DNA of 64,000 bases from Austropuccinia psidii (Eukaryota; Basidiomycota; Pucciniomycetes; Pucciniales; Sphaerophragmiaceae), in NCBI GenBank assembly GCA_023105745.1, contig JALGQZ010000009.1, positions 31,846,107 to 31,910,106 of the forward strand, in the 5' to 3' direction. Shown here piece after piece: positions 45,471 to 57,773 of this stretch. The notes beneath the pieces were generated by a model, which saw only the letters and a list, made by a program, of their open reading frames with translations, searched no databases and was not told the DNA's origin. Numbering within the stretch: the first letter of the stretch is position 1; every line of letters starts with the position of its first letter. The position numbers and the translations under genes were made by a program.

Positions 45471-47240
45471 GAATTCCCACCGGTTTGAGGCATAGCAGAG
45501 GTGGTTTATTGAGTAAAGAGATGGTGATGGGTTGATGGATAACTTGATTGAAATTATTGGAATAAAAAGATCAAAATTGGCAAAAAAAGGCAGGAGTTCT
45601 GAAAGTGGTGCAAGGAAAATAAGTTTGAGATACTTGATTCTTTTTTAGGTAACATTAATATTGGAGAGTTTTGAGAAGTTGGAAAGAAGTTAAATATCAA
45701 TTTCAACCAGTTCAAAAGCTAGTGAATCCTGTAGAAAAAAGACATTTTAGAGCCACAAGCTGACCAAAAGAAACCTGTCCATCAACAGCCTTGGAATCTT
45801 CCATCAATATCTATTCAACTTGTAATGGATTTGAAAAATATGATTTTTGGGAAAATTCAACGAGGTGATGTGTTGCAAATTATTTCATATAATTCAAATT
45901 AAATCACTTCCCTGTGAGAAATTGAATAAAGTTGACTGGTGAGGAACCTACTAAAGCCATCTTTTGAACTATTCAATGCTCATGAGGTAAGGACTAAGCA
46001 AAGTGTTCCATTTGAATGATATGAAATAAAATGGTTTTGTGGGGGAAAAAGGAGACACCATTCTTGTCTTAAATAGTCCACTTATTAGATCTTAATTTGT
46101 GAGCCTCATGATTTCAACCCTAACCACAACATTGTGAATATCCCCACTGATCTCCCCCCAGAACCTGTTGTCAGAGAAGGCCACTCAGCATATTTCCGTG
46201 ATTGCATTCATCATGTATGCCAACAAGCCACCGTACCCTATAGATCTAATTCCTGAGTGTAAGGATGGTAAGTGGCCGAGAGGATTAGGCGTAAGGGGGG
46301 TTGAGGCCAGCTTTGGAGGTAAATCTTGAGGGAGCCACAGGAGCATAAGGAGTGATGAGGGTAGTGTTGGAGTCACATCTGGAGGGAAGTGCAGGCGCAT
46401 AAGCATGCTAAGGGTTGGAGAGGAGTAGGCAGAGATGCAGAAGCCAACTCAAGCGTGAGAGCAGGCATGGTAAAGAGGTGAGATGATCTGGCGGTGGTGC
46501 GGAAGTCTTCTCATGCACAAATATGAGCAAGCCAAACTGCTTCTTTGCACCATGAGGTGTAATTGCCCAAACCTTGCAAGTATTGTTGAAATGGGTTTGG
46601 GCTTTTAGTGACATTCTCATTTGACACATGTGACAATTGACGTTGTCTTGACACATACATGACGTGACCCACTAAATCCAGTGACTATAATGTGACACTA
46701 ACACAACTGAAGAAAGATTTTATACTGACCGTGGTGCGACATGAAGTCAATTGCTGGCAATTGACGCGACATTTTCCCTGGTGATTGGTCACAATCTGGC
46801 TAAGTTTTGAATTGATTTTGAAAAAATAATAAATCATAATCAAGGAAATTTTTGATCAAAAGAAACAATGATATCCTTTTATCCAAATTTTAGTTCTTTT
46901 GATTTTTTTTTCCGTCTATATGTTTAAGTTTTTAAAATAAAATTTGCTTTTAATTTCTTTTCAATTTTTTATTTGGAAATTTGCTAGCTTTATTTCTTTA
47001 CTTTCTTTGACTTTTTTTTAAACAATTTGTTTTGGATATTCAAGGCTTGGACACTTTGGTGTTCTGTTTTTTTTTGAATTTTTTTCTCAGGTTTTTTTGG
47101 GAGGTGGAAACACTTCAAATAATTGTAGAGAGAATGATATGGAGTTGATTTGGTTATTTGTTGTAATTAGCACTATTGCAAGGAAATAATCAAATAAGCT
47201 TCCAAATCATTATTTTGACATTTATTTGTAGTCTGGAGTA
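45471..47240. other. Non-coding region with a possible diverged minisatellite
   Basis: No gene is supported. At 46265-46530 the plus strand has scattered GCATAAGG and GCGTAAGG steps between G-rich blocks, which recall the 40-bp unit at 10462-10868 but are too diverged to count. T-rich from about 46850. Confidence 0.4.
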
Positions 47241-47246
47241 TTTCCA

Positions 47247-47260
47247 CCCCCCCCCCCCCC
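47247..47260. repeat. Homopolymer run of 14 C
   Basis: Fourteen consecutive C, followed by an A-rich tract. It may be an assembly-sensitive site. Confidence 0.9.
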
Positions 47261-47261
47261 T

Positions 47262-47640
47262 CAAAAAAATTACAGAAATTAAACAAAAAACTGAAAAATT
47301 AGAACAATAAAAAAAATGGGGAAAAATGGGAAGAAATGGGAAAAATCTTAACAAAAGAAGCTTACAAAATTGAAAATAATTTAAAAAGTACAAAAATTCA
47401 ATCTGAATAGATAGAAAATGAAAAAATAAAATTGAAAAAAAAACACAAAGCACAATAAAATAAAAAATGAAAAAATATTAAATATGCATAACATATGATA
47501 CAAAAAATTCAAAACAAGCAAAGAATTGAAAAAGGAAAAAAAATCCAAAAAAATGAGGAAAATAGTTAAAAAAACCATACAAAAATCTAGAAAAATGAAC
47601 ATGATTGTAATCATATTGGGCAAATATTGAATTTTTTCAC
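47262..47640. repeat. A-rich low-complexity tract
   Basis: The plus strand is made largely of A runs with interspersed AATGGG (47315-47345). Minus-strand frames here are Phe/Leu-rich low complexity and not credible proteins. Confidence 0.7.
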
Positions 47641-49200
47641 AAACCTTTGTATAAAGAGAAAGCTAATAAACAAGCCAAGTTATTAACAAATACATTAAAA
47701 CTACTCAAAAATATCTTAGAAGCTTATGGAATAATTGTGACATACAAATCAGCACATATATACAAATCCAAAACAATTGATGCAATAAGGCTTTGCATAT
47801 CAAAATATATTTCAGTTAAATTTTACTTCGCATCTTATGGAAATATGTTAATATAGCTGAAAGATTCCAAGCAAATTTCAAAGGCCAAATATATTTCTGT
47901 TTTTGCAACAATCAATAAGATTTTGGAGGAACATTTTGTAAACCCATTTGATCCATGTTATGTGTCAGTGATTTTAACCATTAACCCCATATATAATCTT
48001 ATATATTTTTTATCTAAGGAGTTTATAATAATAATGAATTTTCAAATCTTCCAATATCCAATCTTCTTCCCAACTTGGCCAAAATTCATTGAGTGAAAGT
48101 TGGTTGTAAAAAGGTTTGGGCCAAATCTTAATTAAGATGAACATACTCTTTATCCAAAGCTCTAAGGACACCATAAGCCACCACAAAAATATCTTTTAGA
48201 GCCATTTCTAATATATAATCTTTTAGAAGAAATAATATTTTCAAATGTTAATGGAATTCTAGACCAATACATAGTATATCTGACATATTATAAGTAAATT
48301 CCAAAGAAAGCTCTGATTCTCTTTGACTCAGATAGCTGAGCAATTTGTAAGAATTTATTTTATAAATAGAAGTGTTTTTACATAGAGACATTTAAAATGA
48401 GATGGCTTTTCAAAAATTTAGCAAAGCAGGAAATTTAAAGATCTTTTTCATTGATGTTATCCAAATCTCTTGAGCTAAGCATTATAATGATGATAATTAG
48501 ATAATAACAGCTTCTGAGACAAGGAGAAAGAAATGAGTTCCGAAATTGACTTAAATTACTTTCAGGATTCTTCCTCTCAATAAAATAAAAATCAAGATAA
48601 ATTATTACCATGATGTATTCTGTATTTTTCTGAAATTCAGTCTAAAAAACTTTCAAATTCAAATCTTTTTCAAGATAATATCAGCCTTTTGTCTTTATAA
48701 AAATACAATTCATCTTAAAGAAATTTTCATCTTTCCATTGTATAATTTCTCTAATATTTTATTAATTAAATAATTATCATTATCATTCATAAATTTTCTC
48801 ATAATTAAAATTCAAGTTAAAGTCTCTCTTCAAGATAGTGATTCTGACTTTCACTGAGTTATCCCAAGACATTCCCTTAACTGAATTTATTATTTTGTTT
48901 TCACATCAAATTTTGACATTAATTTATATTTATTCATCTTTCAAGAATTGAGTTTGATTTTAATATTGATTTATTGATTTCCCTTAATATTTGTTTTATT
49001 CATTAATTATCAAATGATTATTCATTTATAGCTTGCCTCAAGAGTTTATTTATTCTTATTTTCTTCAATATTTTGATTTTAATCAAGCTTCAAGCTTTTA
49101 CTTGAAATATTCGTTCAGGTTTTAAATATCAAATTTGATTTTAATCAATATTCCTATATAACACTCATATTATGCAAGATATACCATATCTCAATATGTA
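47641..49200. other. AT-rich stretch leading into element D
   Basis: No supported gene; the 69-codon frame at 47647-47856 has no recognisable feature. From about 48750 the TTAATTAAATAATTATCATT and CTTCAAG-type composition resembles the reversed leader of element C, so the leader of element D may begin here. No 5' LTR of D could be located. Confidence 0.4.
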
Positions 49201-52200
49201 GCTGTAGCTTTTTTTCACTACTACTAGAAATGTGTGCATAGATACCACATCATCAGTTCCTCAGCTGAGCTTTCACTTGGATATATAATCCACTTTGGAT
49301 TGAAGGTACAAGACCTAGAAAATCAAGATCCGTTTTCAGTAGCTGTTTAATCTTTTGCAGAAACTTCTAAGGTCAATCTTCAAGGCCTTGGTGAATTTTG
49401 GAATCAGGAGGATGGTACTTCTGTGAATGAGGAAGAGTCTTAAAGTACTAAAGCTTATCTCTACAAGTAAGAGGACCAACTCTAGCCCAGTCTTCTCAGC
49501 CTTCCTTTTTCCACTCTGACACACCTCTGTTTGAAATTCTCCAAGAGATGGCTGTATTAATAATCTAATCTCAAGAAGATTCATCCTTAGAAGCTTTAAG
49601 ACCACAAGGGTTAAAGACTATATCTCCAAAGTCACCATGATTTTCTTTGGTACTCAACCCTACAAAACCAGAATAACTGTGCACTCCTTACAGCTCATTT
49701 TCTATAATGATGAGGGCAGCCTGTCACAACCACGAGTAATGGCCCTCCTTCATGGGTTTTTGGGCAATCCATCCTGGAACCAAGTTGGGGCTCATTGGCC
49801 ATAGCATCTTCCCCTGGCCTTTTATGGCCTCAGGCCATATCCTGCCATCATTGGCCTCCCTGGCCAATTTCCATATCCCCAACCCCCAGGCCTCTATCTT
49901 TTTTTTGGGCCTGGGGGTGTCCTTTTGTCTTTTAGGCGGTTCTCAGCCCCTAACCATAGCCACCATCCTTGGGCCACCCCTTTTTATTAGGGGTTCCAGG
50001 GCCTAAAAGGCCTTTTTGGGCCATTTAGGCCCCTTTTGGCCTAATCCAATGAGGCCAAATGGGGCAGCCCACTAGCCCCCAAGGCCAGGTGGGTCCCAAA
50101 CCACAATTGGGCCCACCTGAGCTATTTTTGGCCCCGAATCCCATCAAACTCAAAATGGCCACGAAGACCCTCAAGACCCATTTTGGCTTTGGGTAACCAC
50201 CAGATCAGCTCAGCAATCCTTCCCCTCAACTCAAGGGGGATTTTCCCATTCCTCCATGCATCCTGTACTCAAGGTTTCAGGAGTGGTGCATATATGGTAT
50301 TATATACCATTATGCACCATTTTTGCTGATCAATGTAATGGTAACGTTTTCAGGACCAAATTCAATGATTCCAAATCAAGGTTTCAAAATCCAACACCCA
50401 TTTTGAAGGAGGACTCTTCAGCTCATCAGTCTGACAATCCATGGTGGCTATCAGAAGACTATTCAAGGACCCCAACCACCTGGCCCTGAAGGAGTTGGGT
50501 TGGTAATTATTTCAGGATTATTCCCAGGGCCATTCTCAGAGGTTATTCATCATTCAATCAGTTGTCAAGGCAGCAAGTACTTCAATACTCTTTGGACAAC
50601 TCAATTTGTCCATACAGTCAGCAATCAATTATACCTGTATGTCCTTGGCCCAAATGGGCCAATTCATATTCTACTGTGGGAATTCAATCACACAGTTCAA
50701 TTATCAAGATGGCCAAAACTGTATTGGCCTAATTCAGACAATACAGCCGGTGACTCATCTTTAAGGATCAGCCCCTCAGCTTTTCACATATATGGGCCAC
50801 CTTTCATCACCTGGGGACTTTTTCCCCAGTTAATTAATAAATTGGATTTATTTCTATCTTTATTTTTTCTTTTCATTATTGAAAGTAAATACTGATATTC
50901 CTAAGTAAGTCATTTGCACCTTTCTTCTTCTCCTGTTAGTGGATATTGGTGGTCATATCCTTTACTAATTCCATTTCCTTTTCTGGCAGGTTGAAACACT
51001 GAATTGGGTATTCACCTGGTTGGCTTCTTGGCTTTTGGCTTTCTTCTTTCGTGGGCCATTGGCTTCACTTACTCCTTCTTATCTCTTACATACTTGTCCT
51101 TATTCTTACTCTTATCCTTCTTAAAGAAATTCATTCTGCTTTATCTCTCTTATCCTTTTGGAGCCTTCCAAGTGAGTTCTTGATTCCTGAGTGTCAGGCC
51201 ACTCTTGTTTTCTGTTGAAGAGCCCCTGTGACATAGTCTTTCTTAAGACAAAAAGGAAGTTTCTCATTCTACATTATCTTTAACTAGAAGGTCCAAAAAG
51301 TTTATTAACGCTCATCTTTTGAATCTCACTTACATGGAACCTTCCTATCTCCGCAATAATTTGGTCTTATTTTAAGCCCAGTTGTTAGCTTTATTTTGTG
51401 ACCCAAATGAAGTTGTAGAAGCATAGGAAGAGTTGTATTCCTTAATAATGAATGAAGAAAGACAGGTTTTATTTTAAATTTCTGATTCTAGAAGCTTTGT
51501 TTCATAAACTGGTTACTGGAGGGAAAGGGCCTTTATGCACAATTATAGGAAGGGCTTGGCCTCCAGGACTCCGGACCAATTGGAATACCATCCTTACATA
51601 ATTTCTTCTCTTCAAAACTCAACTTATTTTATCTTGAAGCCTGATACCAAGTACCATGAAAATAAAAAGTAATAGTTATTATCAATGAAAGAATAATCAA
51701 CCCTCAAATTCAAGTTCTTTTCATCCTGATAATTCATCTAGCTCAAATTACTAGGATAATACTTCCAAGGTTCAAGAGGGAGACAAACCCCATTTTTCCC
51801 TCCTCAATAAGTACCACAAGCTGTTATCCTCTGAAAAGTAGATAATATTCAAGGAGGTTTTATGTACCTATTGTTCTGAAAAGCATAGTATTGAGGCCTG
51901 TATAAAAAGGCCTCAAAACATCCTTCCTGACCAGAAGGAAACTCCTGAGTGAGGATCATTCTATTTGAAATTTTATTCACTTTTTTCAACCCAGAGCACA
52001 ATTTTGCACTTTGAACACTTTTTTCAATAAATGTCTCAAGTTTTTTTCTCTTCTCTATCTGATAGGGTTTACAGTATTCTTATTTATTCTGGTTCTACTG
52101 ACTAATTTATTGCAAATCTGTTTGTCCATAAGTATTATTTTATCATTTCAGAACTCCTAAGGATTCCCCCTATAATATTGGCATACTCAGATTCTCCTTC

Positions 52201-53923
52201 CTTATTCACAGCTCACCATAATAAATTGTTGGTTGATCTTCCTTCTTTCCCAAGCTTGAAAAAGTATTCCTTCATTATTCATACTTCTAGGGTAGAAAAA
52301 CTCATATTTTGCTTGATTTGTTTCATTATTTACATCCATTCATTGTTTAGAGGCAAGGTCTGATCACCTAAAATCTTGATAAGAAGGATTGTATTAACTC
52401 CTCATTTCCTCTCAGCACTGACTTTGGAACTTCTTTTTCCTTTAAGAAGACCATCTTTCCCCTCTTCTGTTCACACTCCTTCTCTTAATTGCCCTCATTC
52501 ATTACTAATATTAGCCGATTAAGTCTTTAAATCTATAAAAGATGTTAGAGAAGATAAATATGTATCTTCACTTTACCTCTTTCAAGGGAATGTGGTCCTT
52601 CCTCCTTCATCCCATAATTACTCACTGTTAAAGCTGTGGGATGAAGATAAAAGTCCAGAATAAATTTAGACTGTTATTAAGGCTGTCCCTTTTGTCTATC
52701 ACCACTTTTTTATATATTCTCCCAAGTAAAATCATAAGGCCTTCCTTCTCAACATGCCTTTGATAATAATATTGAACTGGAGGGGTCTCTACCTCTCTTT
52801 GGGGCTATCTATCCTTTATCCAATCAGGATTCAGATATTCTGAAGGCCTAAAATTTGGATAATTTGGAGAAAGTGTTCATGAGGCCAATATCCTCTTCAA
52901 CAGGATAACCCATCATTTTTGTGAAGAAAAATTATGGTGGCCTCCATTTGCATTTTTATTACTTTGAACTCAATTGTTTTTCAAGGAGTTACAGATACCC
53001 TGTTCCTCCTATGAATAAACTTCTCACTGTCTTCAGTAGCTTTTCTATTTTCTCCAAGATTGAGCTGTGTGGTTCATCTAACCTTCTCAGAGTCAAGGAG
53101 ATTGATAGACACTCTAAAGCTTTCATAACCAAATATAGAATCTATGGGTACCTTTTTATGCCTTTTAAGCTTTCAAATACTCCTGCCTCTTCTTAAAATA
53201 TTTCCAATGACATTTCCCTGCTCCTTTTGGTGTTTATGTTGTGGTTTAGCTTGATAATTTTTCAATTGTTCTCAAGGCCACCATGTTCCTCTCTCATTCT
53301 TCTAGATGAAAATATTTAGGCCCTTCTTTTTCTTCTGAAGGACTCAATATGAGGATTCCAAATTTCAGAAAATTCTCAATTGGAAACCCCTAAGAAGCCT
53401 CAAGTATCTTCAATAATTTATTGGCTTTTCCAACTTCTACTTCTGTTTCTTCAAGATTTACTCAGAGACTATCAGTTCAGTCATCAATTTCCTCAACAAA
53501 AATTGAATTTTCCCCCTCAATGAGGAAGTTCTTAGCCAGTTTCATACACTCAAAGAATCCTCAACCACTGCTTCATTTCTCTCTCATTTCAACCCATCTC
53601 TACCAACTATTGTAGAGGCCAATTCCTCTGATTGTGCATTGTGTTCTGTACTGAGTCAGATGACTAACTCAGGAAAAAACACAATTTGTTTTAAAGCTGA
53701 AATTGAATTCAGGAGAAGCTCAAATATTAGATTTATTACAAAGAGCTCCTTAGAATATTTAGGGCTCTCAAGTGCTAGAAGTCCTTTCTTCTTTCTCTTT
53801 CCTCCTCCTTTGAAGTTCTTGCCAATAACTCCTCTATCCACTAATTTTGTGATCAAAAGTCCTTACTCACTTTTCAGCCCAATGGTCTGAATTCCTGTCT
53901 GAGTTTCACTTCACCATTACTTG
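49200..53923 (+). pseudogene. Element D: decayed gag-pol, plus-strand relative of element C
   Basis: It matches the element C polyprotein in the same order on the plus strand, with many stops. Gag: SVNEEES near 49420, then FFGTQPYKTRITVHSLQLIF up to the solo LTR at 49722, resuming at 51234 with DKKEVSHSTLSL and FCDPNEV. A protease region follows (near 52060-52360, with SPSLFTAHHNKLLVDLPSFP). RT: RYPVPPMNKLLTVFSSFSIF and YLFMPFKLSNTPAS (52990-53190). RNase H: SQMTNSGKN to FLSEFHFTIT (53650-53920). It is cut at 53923 by the LTR-type sequence starting TGTGAGCC. Typical changes are CAA to TAA and CGA or CAG to stop. Nothing functional remains. Confidence 0.8.
49722..51233 (+). repeat. Solo LTR of an element C-like family inside element D gag
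   Basis: 1512 bp starting TGTCACAACC and ending CCCCTGTGACA, with the same inverted ends as element C. Gag coding is continuous on the two sides (FYNDEGS before, DKKEV after), so this is a solo LTR left by recombination between the two LTRs of a full insertion. Flanking bases are CAGCC (49717-49721) and TAGTC (51234-51238): a 5-bp duplication if two C-to-T changes are allowed. It is GGCC-rich near 49770-50110. The plus-strand frames at 49752-50006 and 50500-50895 are LTR by-products. Confidence 0.87.
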
Positions 53924-54249
53924 TGTGAGCCTTGAGGTATACTTTACATACCCAAATAGTCCACAGTTAATATTAAAACAAATTCTTAACTATTCATAGC
54001 TCATTATTACTGCATATATCCAGAATTTATTATTTTTTATTTAAGAAAAGATGAGTACCCTTTTTGTGAGTAGGTAAATCCATTGATTCAAGGCCAGATT
54101 GAGATTCTACACAAACTTTCCCCTAGGTTAGCTCCATAGAGTGAATAAGCCTAAATAAAACTTTGAGGTGCTAATATGGAAAATACTTCAACACCAAATC
54201 ATCAATACCACATAAAAGAATTGTGAAAAATTTTGTTTTTCTCAATTTC

Positions 54250-55205
54250 ATGCCAAAATAATGGGAATTGGAGAAATCCCACATTAAATGTACCATGAGA
54301 ATAGTGTGATGTATGTTTGTGGAATCTTATATTTTCTTTTTTTTACATACAGCTTTGACACACCCATATTTTTGACAGAAAAAAGTAAAGGGGTACAAAC
54401 ATATCAAAGAGAGCCAGGTTGTTAAACTCTGAGGCCTCTGAGGCATGGTTAGCTCCAAATTTTGGATGCATTTATGCTCATGGTGCAATTATTATACTAA
54501 AACCCTTTTGGGAACTTTTTTACAAAGTTAAAGTCCCAGAAGATCATACAAAAATAGCAAATAAGATTCTATTTTAACCTTACAAGGAGGTAATGAGCAA
54601 GTGTGACTCCTGTAACCATTCAAATTACTATTTATTCTCCCTGTGTAACCTTAAAATAGTAATCAAAACCCTTTTTAGACTAGTATCCAGGCATTTACCC
54701 CATGGAAAGCAGCTGTTACTGTGCTATTTGCAATTTTACAATGAACTGAGGTAAAAACTGCAAAAATTCATTGGAAATACAATTCTTCATTAATCTTTCT
54801 GAATCTTTCAGGACCAATGGAAAAATGTATAAAACAAATAAAAAACAAAAATCATTATTACTTCATAATTTAAATTGAATTTTTTACTTACATCCCATCT
54901 TTGATAATTCCACATGAAACACTGAATCTCCAAAAATTCACATAGAATAAAATCTGTGATTAAATTTCCAATAAAATTGATAACTTTGAGAAATTTATGA
55001 TTTTTTTCAAACAAATAAAGATTTAAAGTTGTTAATACTGCATATCTCAACTATAAATGGGTTGGTAGTCATGTAAAATGACTTAATTAAGTAATTATTA
55101 TAATATTACATGAAAACAGGAGATTTAACCAATTATCCAAAGAGGATTAATTGTTTCTCACTCATTGGTTTTTCATTTTTCTCCAAGACATTCCTCTTTG
55201 AGATG
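54250..55205 (+). repeat. Direct repeat copy 1 of about 950 bp
   Basis: It runs from AATAATGGGAA...GAAATCCCA to GATGTTGGCTTAAATG. It shares with copy 2 the blocks ATATCAAAGAGAGC, GGCCTCTGAGG, ACAAGGAGGTAATGAGCA and ATGAAAACAGGAGATTTAAC. Minus-strand frames inside it are not credible. Confidence 0.75.
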
Positions 55206-55870
55206 ATGTTGGCTTAAATGGTACTTCTATGGACGCAGCTCTTCTTTTATGGAACAGAGTTATTTCTTATACAGCATTTTTCAAGTATATAATATGTGAC
55301 AGAGACCCTAAGTTCAAATCTGCACTTTGGACCTATCTTCTAGATTGTTTCAGACTAAGTTATGATTTTCTACATAATATCATTCTCACACTTCTGGGTT
55401 GGCATAGAGAATGATTCAAAACTTAGATTACATGATCAGGAGATTCTGTGCCTATGGTTTAGAGCTCAAAGACTCAGATGGCTTTACCCATTACTGGTTC
55501 ACTTTGATACTTGCATTAGAACTGGAATAAAAGACATCTGTTCATTCTTCCACAGGTGAGATTCCTGCTATTTTACATAAGGAAAGGCTTGATTGAAATT
55601 TATCCTACACCTTCCAGATTCAAGATTATAATTCATAAAGTGAAACAAAATTCAAAACAAAGGAATAATCATTCTTTTGAATATGCAAAACAGAGATGCA
55701 ACAAGAGTGATAAAGTACCATTCTTCAAAGTAGGGGACTTAGCTCTAGTATCAAAATTGAATTTTAATAATATAAAAGTCCTGAAGGAACCAAAAATATG
55801 TTGATTTAGGACCTATTCTTATTGTCTCCTTACATGGAACCAATGCAGGTCAAGTGGAATCGAGTGGATA
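55206..55870 (+). pseudogene. Integrase fragment of an element I-like element
   Basis: MDAALLLWNRVISYTAFFKY and CDRDPKFKSALW match the element I integrase core. After shifts come FCAYGLEL-like traces and SFEYAKQRCNKSDKVPFFKV with GDLALVSKLNFNNIKV, from the integrase C-terminal part. The first catalytic Asp region and the chromodomain end are missing. It starts and ends exactly at the flanking repeat copies. Confidence 0.75.
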
Positions 55871-56845
55871 TAATGGGAATGTCAGAAATCCCATGTTATG
55901 AATACACTAAGAATAGCTAGATGCATGTTTTTTGCACTTAATATTGAATTCTTCCTACACAAATTTCTGATACACCCATAGAGGATATCATTCTTCAAGC
56001 ATGAATTACTATTTTTGACATGAAAGTAGCGAAGGGGGACAAAAGATATCAAAGAGAGCTGGGGTACCCAGCTTCTGGGGCCTCTGAGGTGTGGATAGCT
56101 CTAAATCTTGAATTGATGTATGATCATTGCTCAATTAGGATACTAAATTCTTTTTTGGGAACTTGGTTACCAAGTTAAAGCCTCATTAAATAATCAGAAA
56201 TTAGCAAATAAGCTGCTATTTTAATGTGACAAGGAGGTAATGAGCAGCTCCAACTCCTTTAACCATGTAAAATACTATTCATTTTCAATGTATAAACTTA
56301 AAAAGAGTATTTAAGTCCCTTTTTTGACTAATATCCATGCATTTACCTCATTTAAACCAGTGATTATTGTGCTATTTTTAAATCTACATAGAAATAAGGT
56401 AGAAAATTCAAAAATTCATTAAGAATACAATTCTTAATGAATCTTTTTGAAACTTTCAATACCAATGGAGAAATGGATAAATAATGTAAGAACCAAAATT
56501 AAGTTCGAATTCATAATTCAAATTGAATTTTTCACTTACAGTTCATTTTTGATAATTCCATGTTAACCACTGAATCTCTACAAATTCACAGAAAATAACA
56601 ACTGTGATGGCATTTACAATAACATTTATATTTTAGATAAATTAATTATTTTTTTGAATAAAGGAAGATTGTCCGATTTTAATACTTTATTTCTTAACCA
56701 TAGATGGGTTGGTAGTCAAGTAAAATGACTTTCTTAAGTAATTATGATAATATTACATGAAAACAGGAGATTTAACCAATTATCCAAATATTATTAATGG
56801 TTTCTAACTGATTTTGCATTATTTTGCTCCATTGAATCCCTATAT
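55866..56845 (+). repeat. Direct repeat copy 2 of about 950 bp
   Basis: The partner of 54250-55205, from ATAATGGGAATGTCAGAAATCC to GTTGTTGACTTAAATG. Similarity is moderate (old), with several indels. Confidence 0.75.
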
Positions 56846-57475
56846 GAGGTGTTGTTGACTTAAATGAGGCCTCCTCTTTCTATTTTTTCCAGATCATCTT
56901 CTTATTCAATCATACCATTAGTACCCAAAATTCTTAGTTAATCCCTTTATCAGGTGTTTTAAGTCTTCCAGAATCAATCAGGAAAAAGTTTAGATCATAG
57001 AAATATACTATTTACAAGATTATTCAACTGTTCTATTGTTTCATTACTGTTCTAATCCAATTTTGATCCTTTAAATCTGCAATTAGTCTGTCAAATCACT
57101 ATACCAATTCTTATCAAGGTATTATTGGAGTATTAGTGAGTGTTTTCACTTAATTCTTAAAGTTTTTTCTCTAGTAATACTTTTACTTAATAATTAAATT
57201 TATAATTATTTTTGAAAAATATAATTATACATCAAAATAATTTTATGTTATTTTAATAAGAAGTTTTATTATTAATACTTCTTGTAATTGATTCTAGTAG
57301 AAAACTACTGCTTGCTATTATAATCACTAGTAGTGTATAGAAATTAAAAAAATAATTAATTAATTATGAATTTAATTGTGGTTATAATAGACTTATTTAT
57401 TATATTTCATAATAAAATGCATAGTACTCTTGGTTAATAGCAATATTAACAAGAGTTTGGTAGACACGTCTTACA

Positions 57476-57773
57476 TTTGAAGGCCTGGCCATGCTTTTTT
57501 GAACCTTTAACCCTTAATTGATATGTTTTTACCCTCTAAAATGTATGAATTTAATAATTTTCTTTCTTTCTTTTTGAAATTATCTGGAAAATCTTTTTCA
57601 TTGAGGAATTCAGATCAATTTCATATTGTTTTACATGTGGCTTTTTCACATCCAAACAGCTATAAAATTCTTCTTTTAGTTACTCTGAATTTATTTTTGA
57701 TCCAAAATCTTAAATCATGAAAATAATTTAAGAGTATAAAAAAACATTCCTCTTTTCTCAAATTTTCTAGTGT
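57476..57773 (+). other. Primer-binding-like site and leader of the element I-like copy
   Basis: After the LTR end CTTACA come TTTGAAGGCCTGGCCATG, close to the primer-binding sites of elements I and B, then about 280 bp of AT-rich leader. It is cut off by element F at 57774. Confidence 0.6.

Larger units (their letters stand above)
53924..57475 (+). repeat. Rearranged LTR of an element I-like family
   Basis: It starts TGTGAGCCTTGAGGTATACT, close to the element I LTR start (TGTGAGCCTTAGAGGTAA), and ends GTCTTACA before a primer-binding-like site, as element I does. It is about 3.55 kb against 1.84 kb in element I. The excess is explained by a duplicated segment of about 950 bp flanking an integrase fragment. 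Decay is heavy. Confidence 0.65.

Noticed and set aside
46265..46530. A second copy of the 40-bp minisatellite
   Set aside because: Only short GCATAAGG-type words match. Unit boundaries cannot be set, so it is mentioned only as a possible relative.
47190..47623. Phe/Leu-rich minus-strand frames as membrane proteins
   Set aside because: They come from an A-rich low-complexity tract.
49752..50895. Plus-strand frames in the solo LTR
   Set aside because: They lie wholly inside an LTR and end at its low-complexity parts. No independent support.
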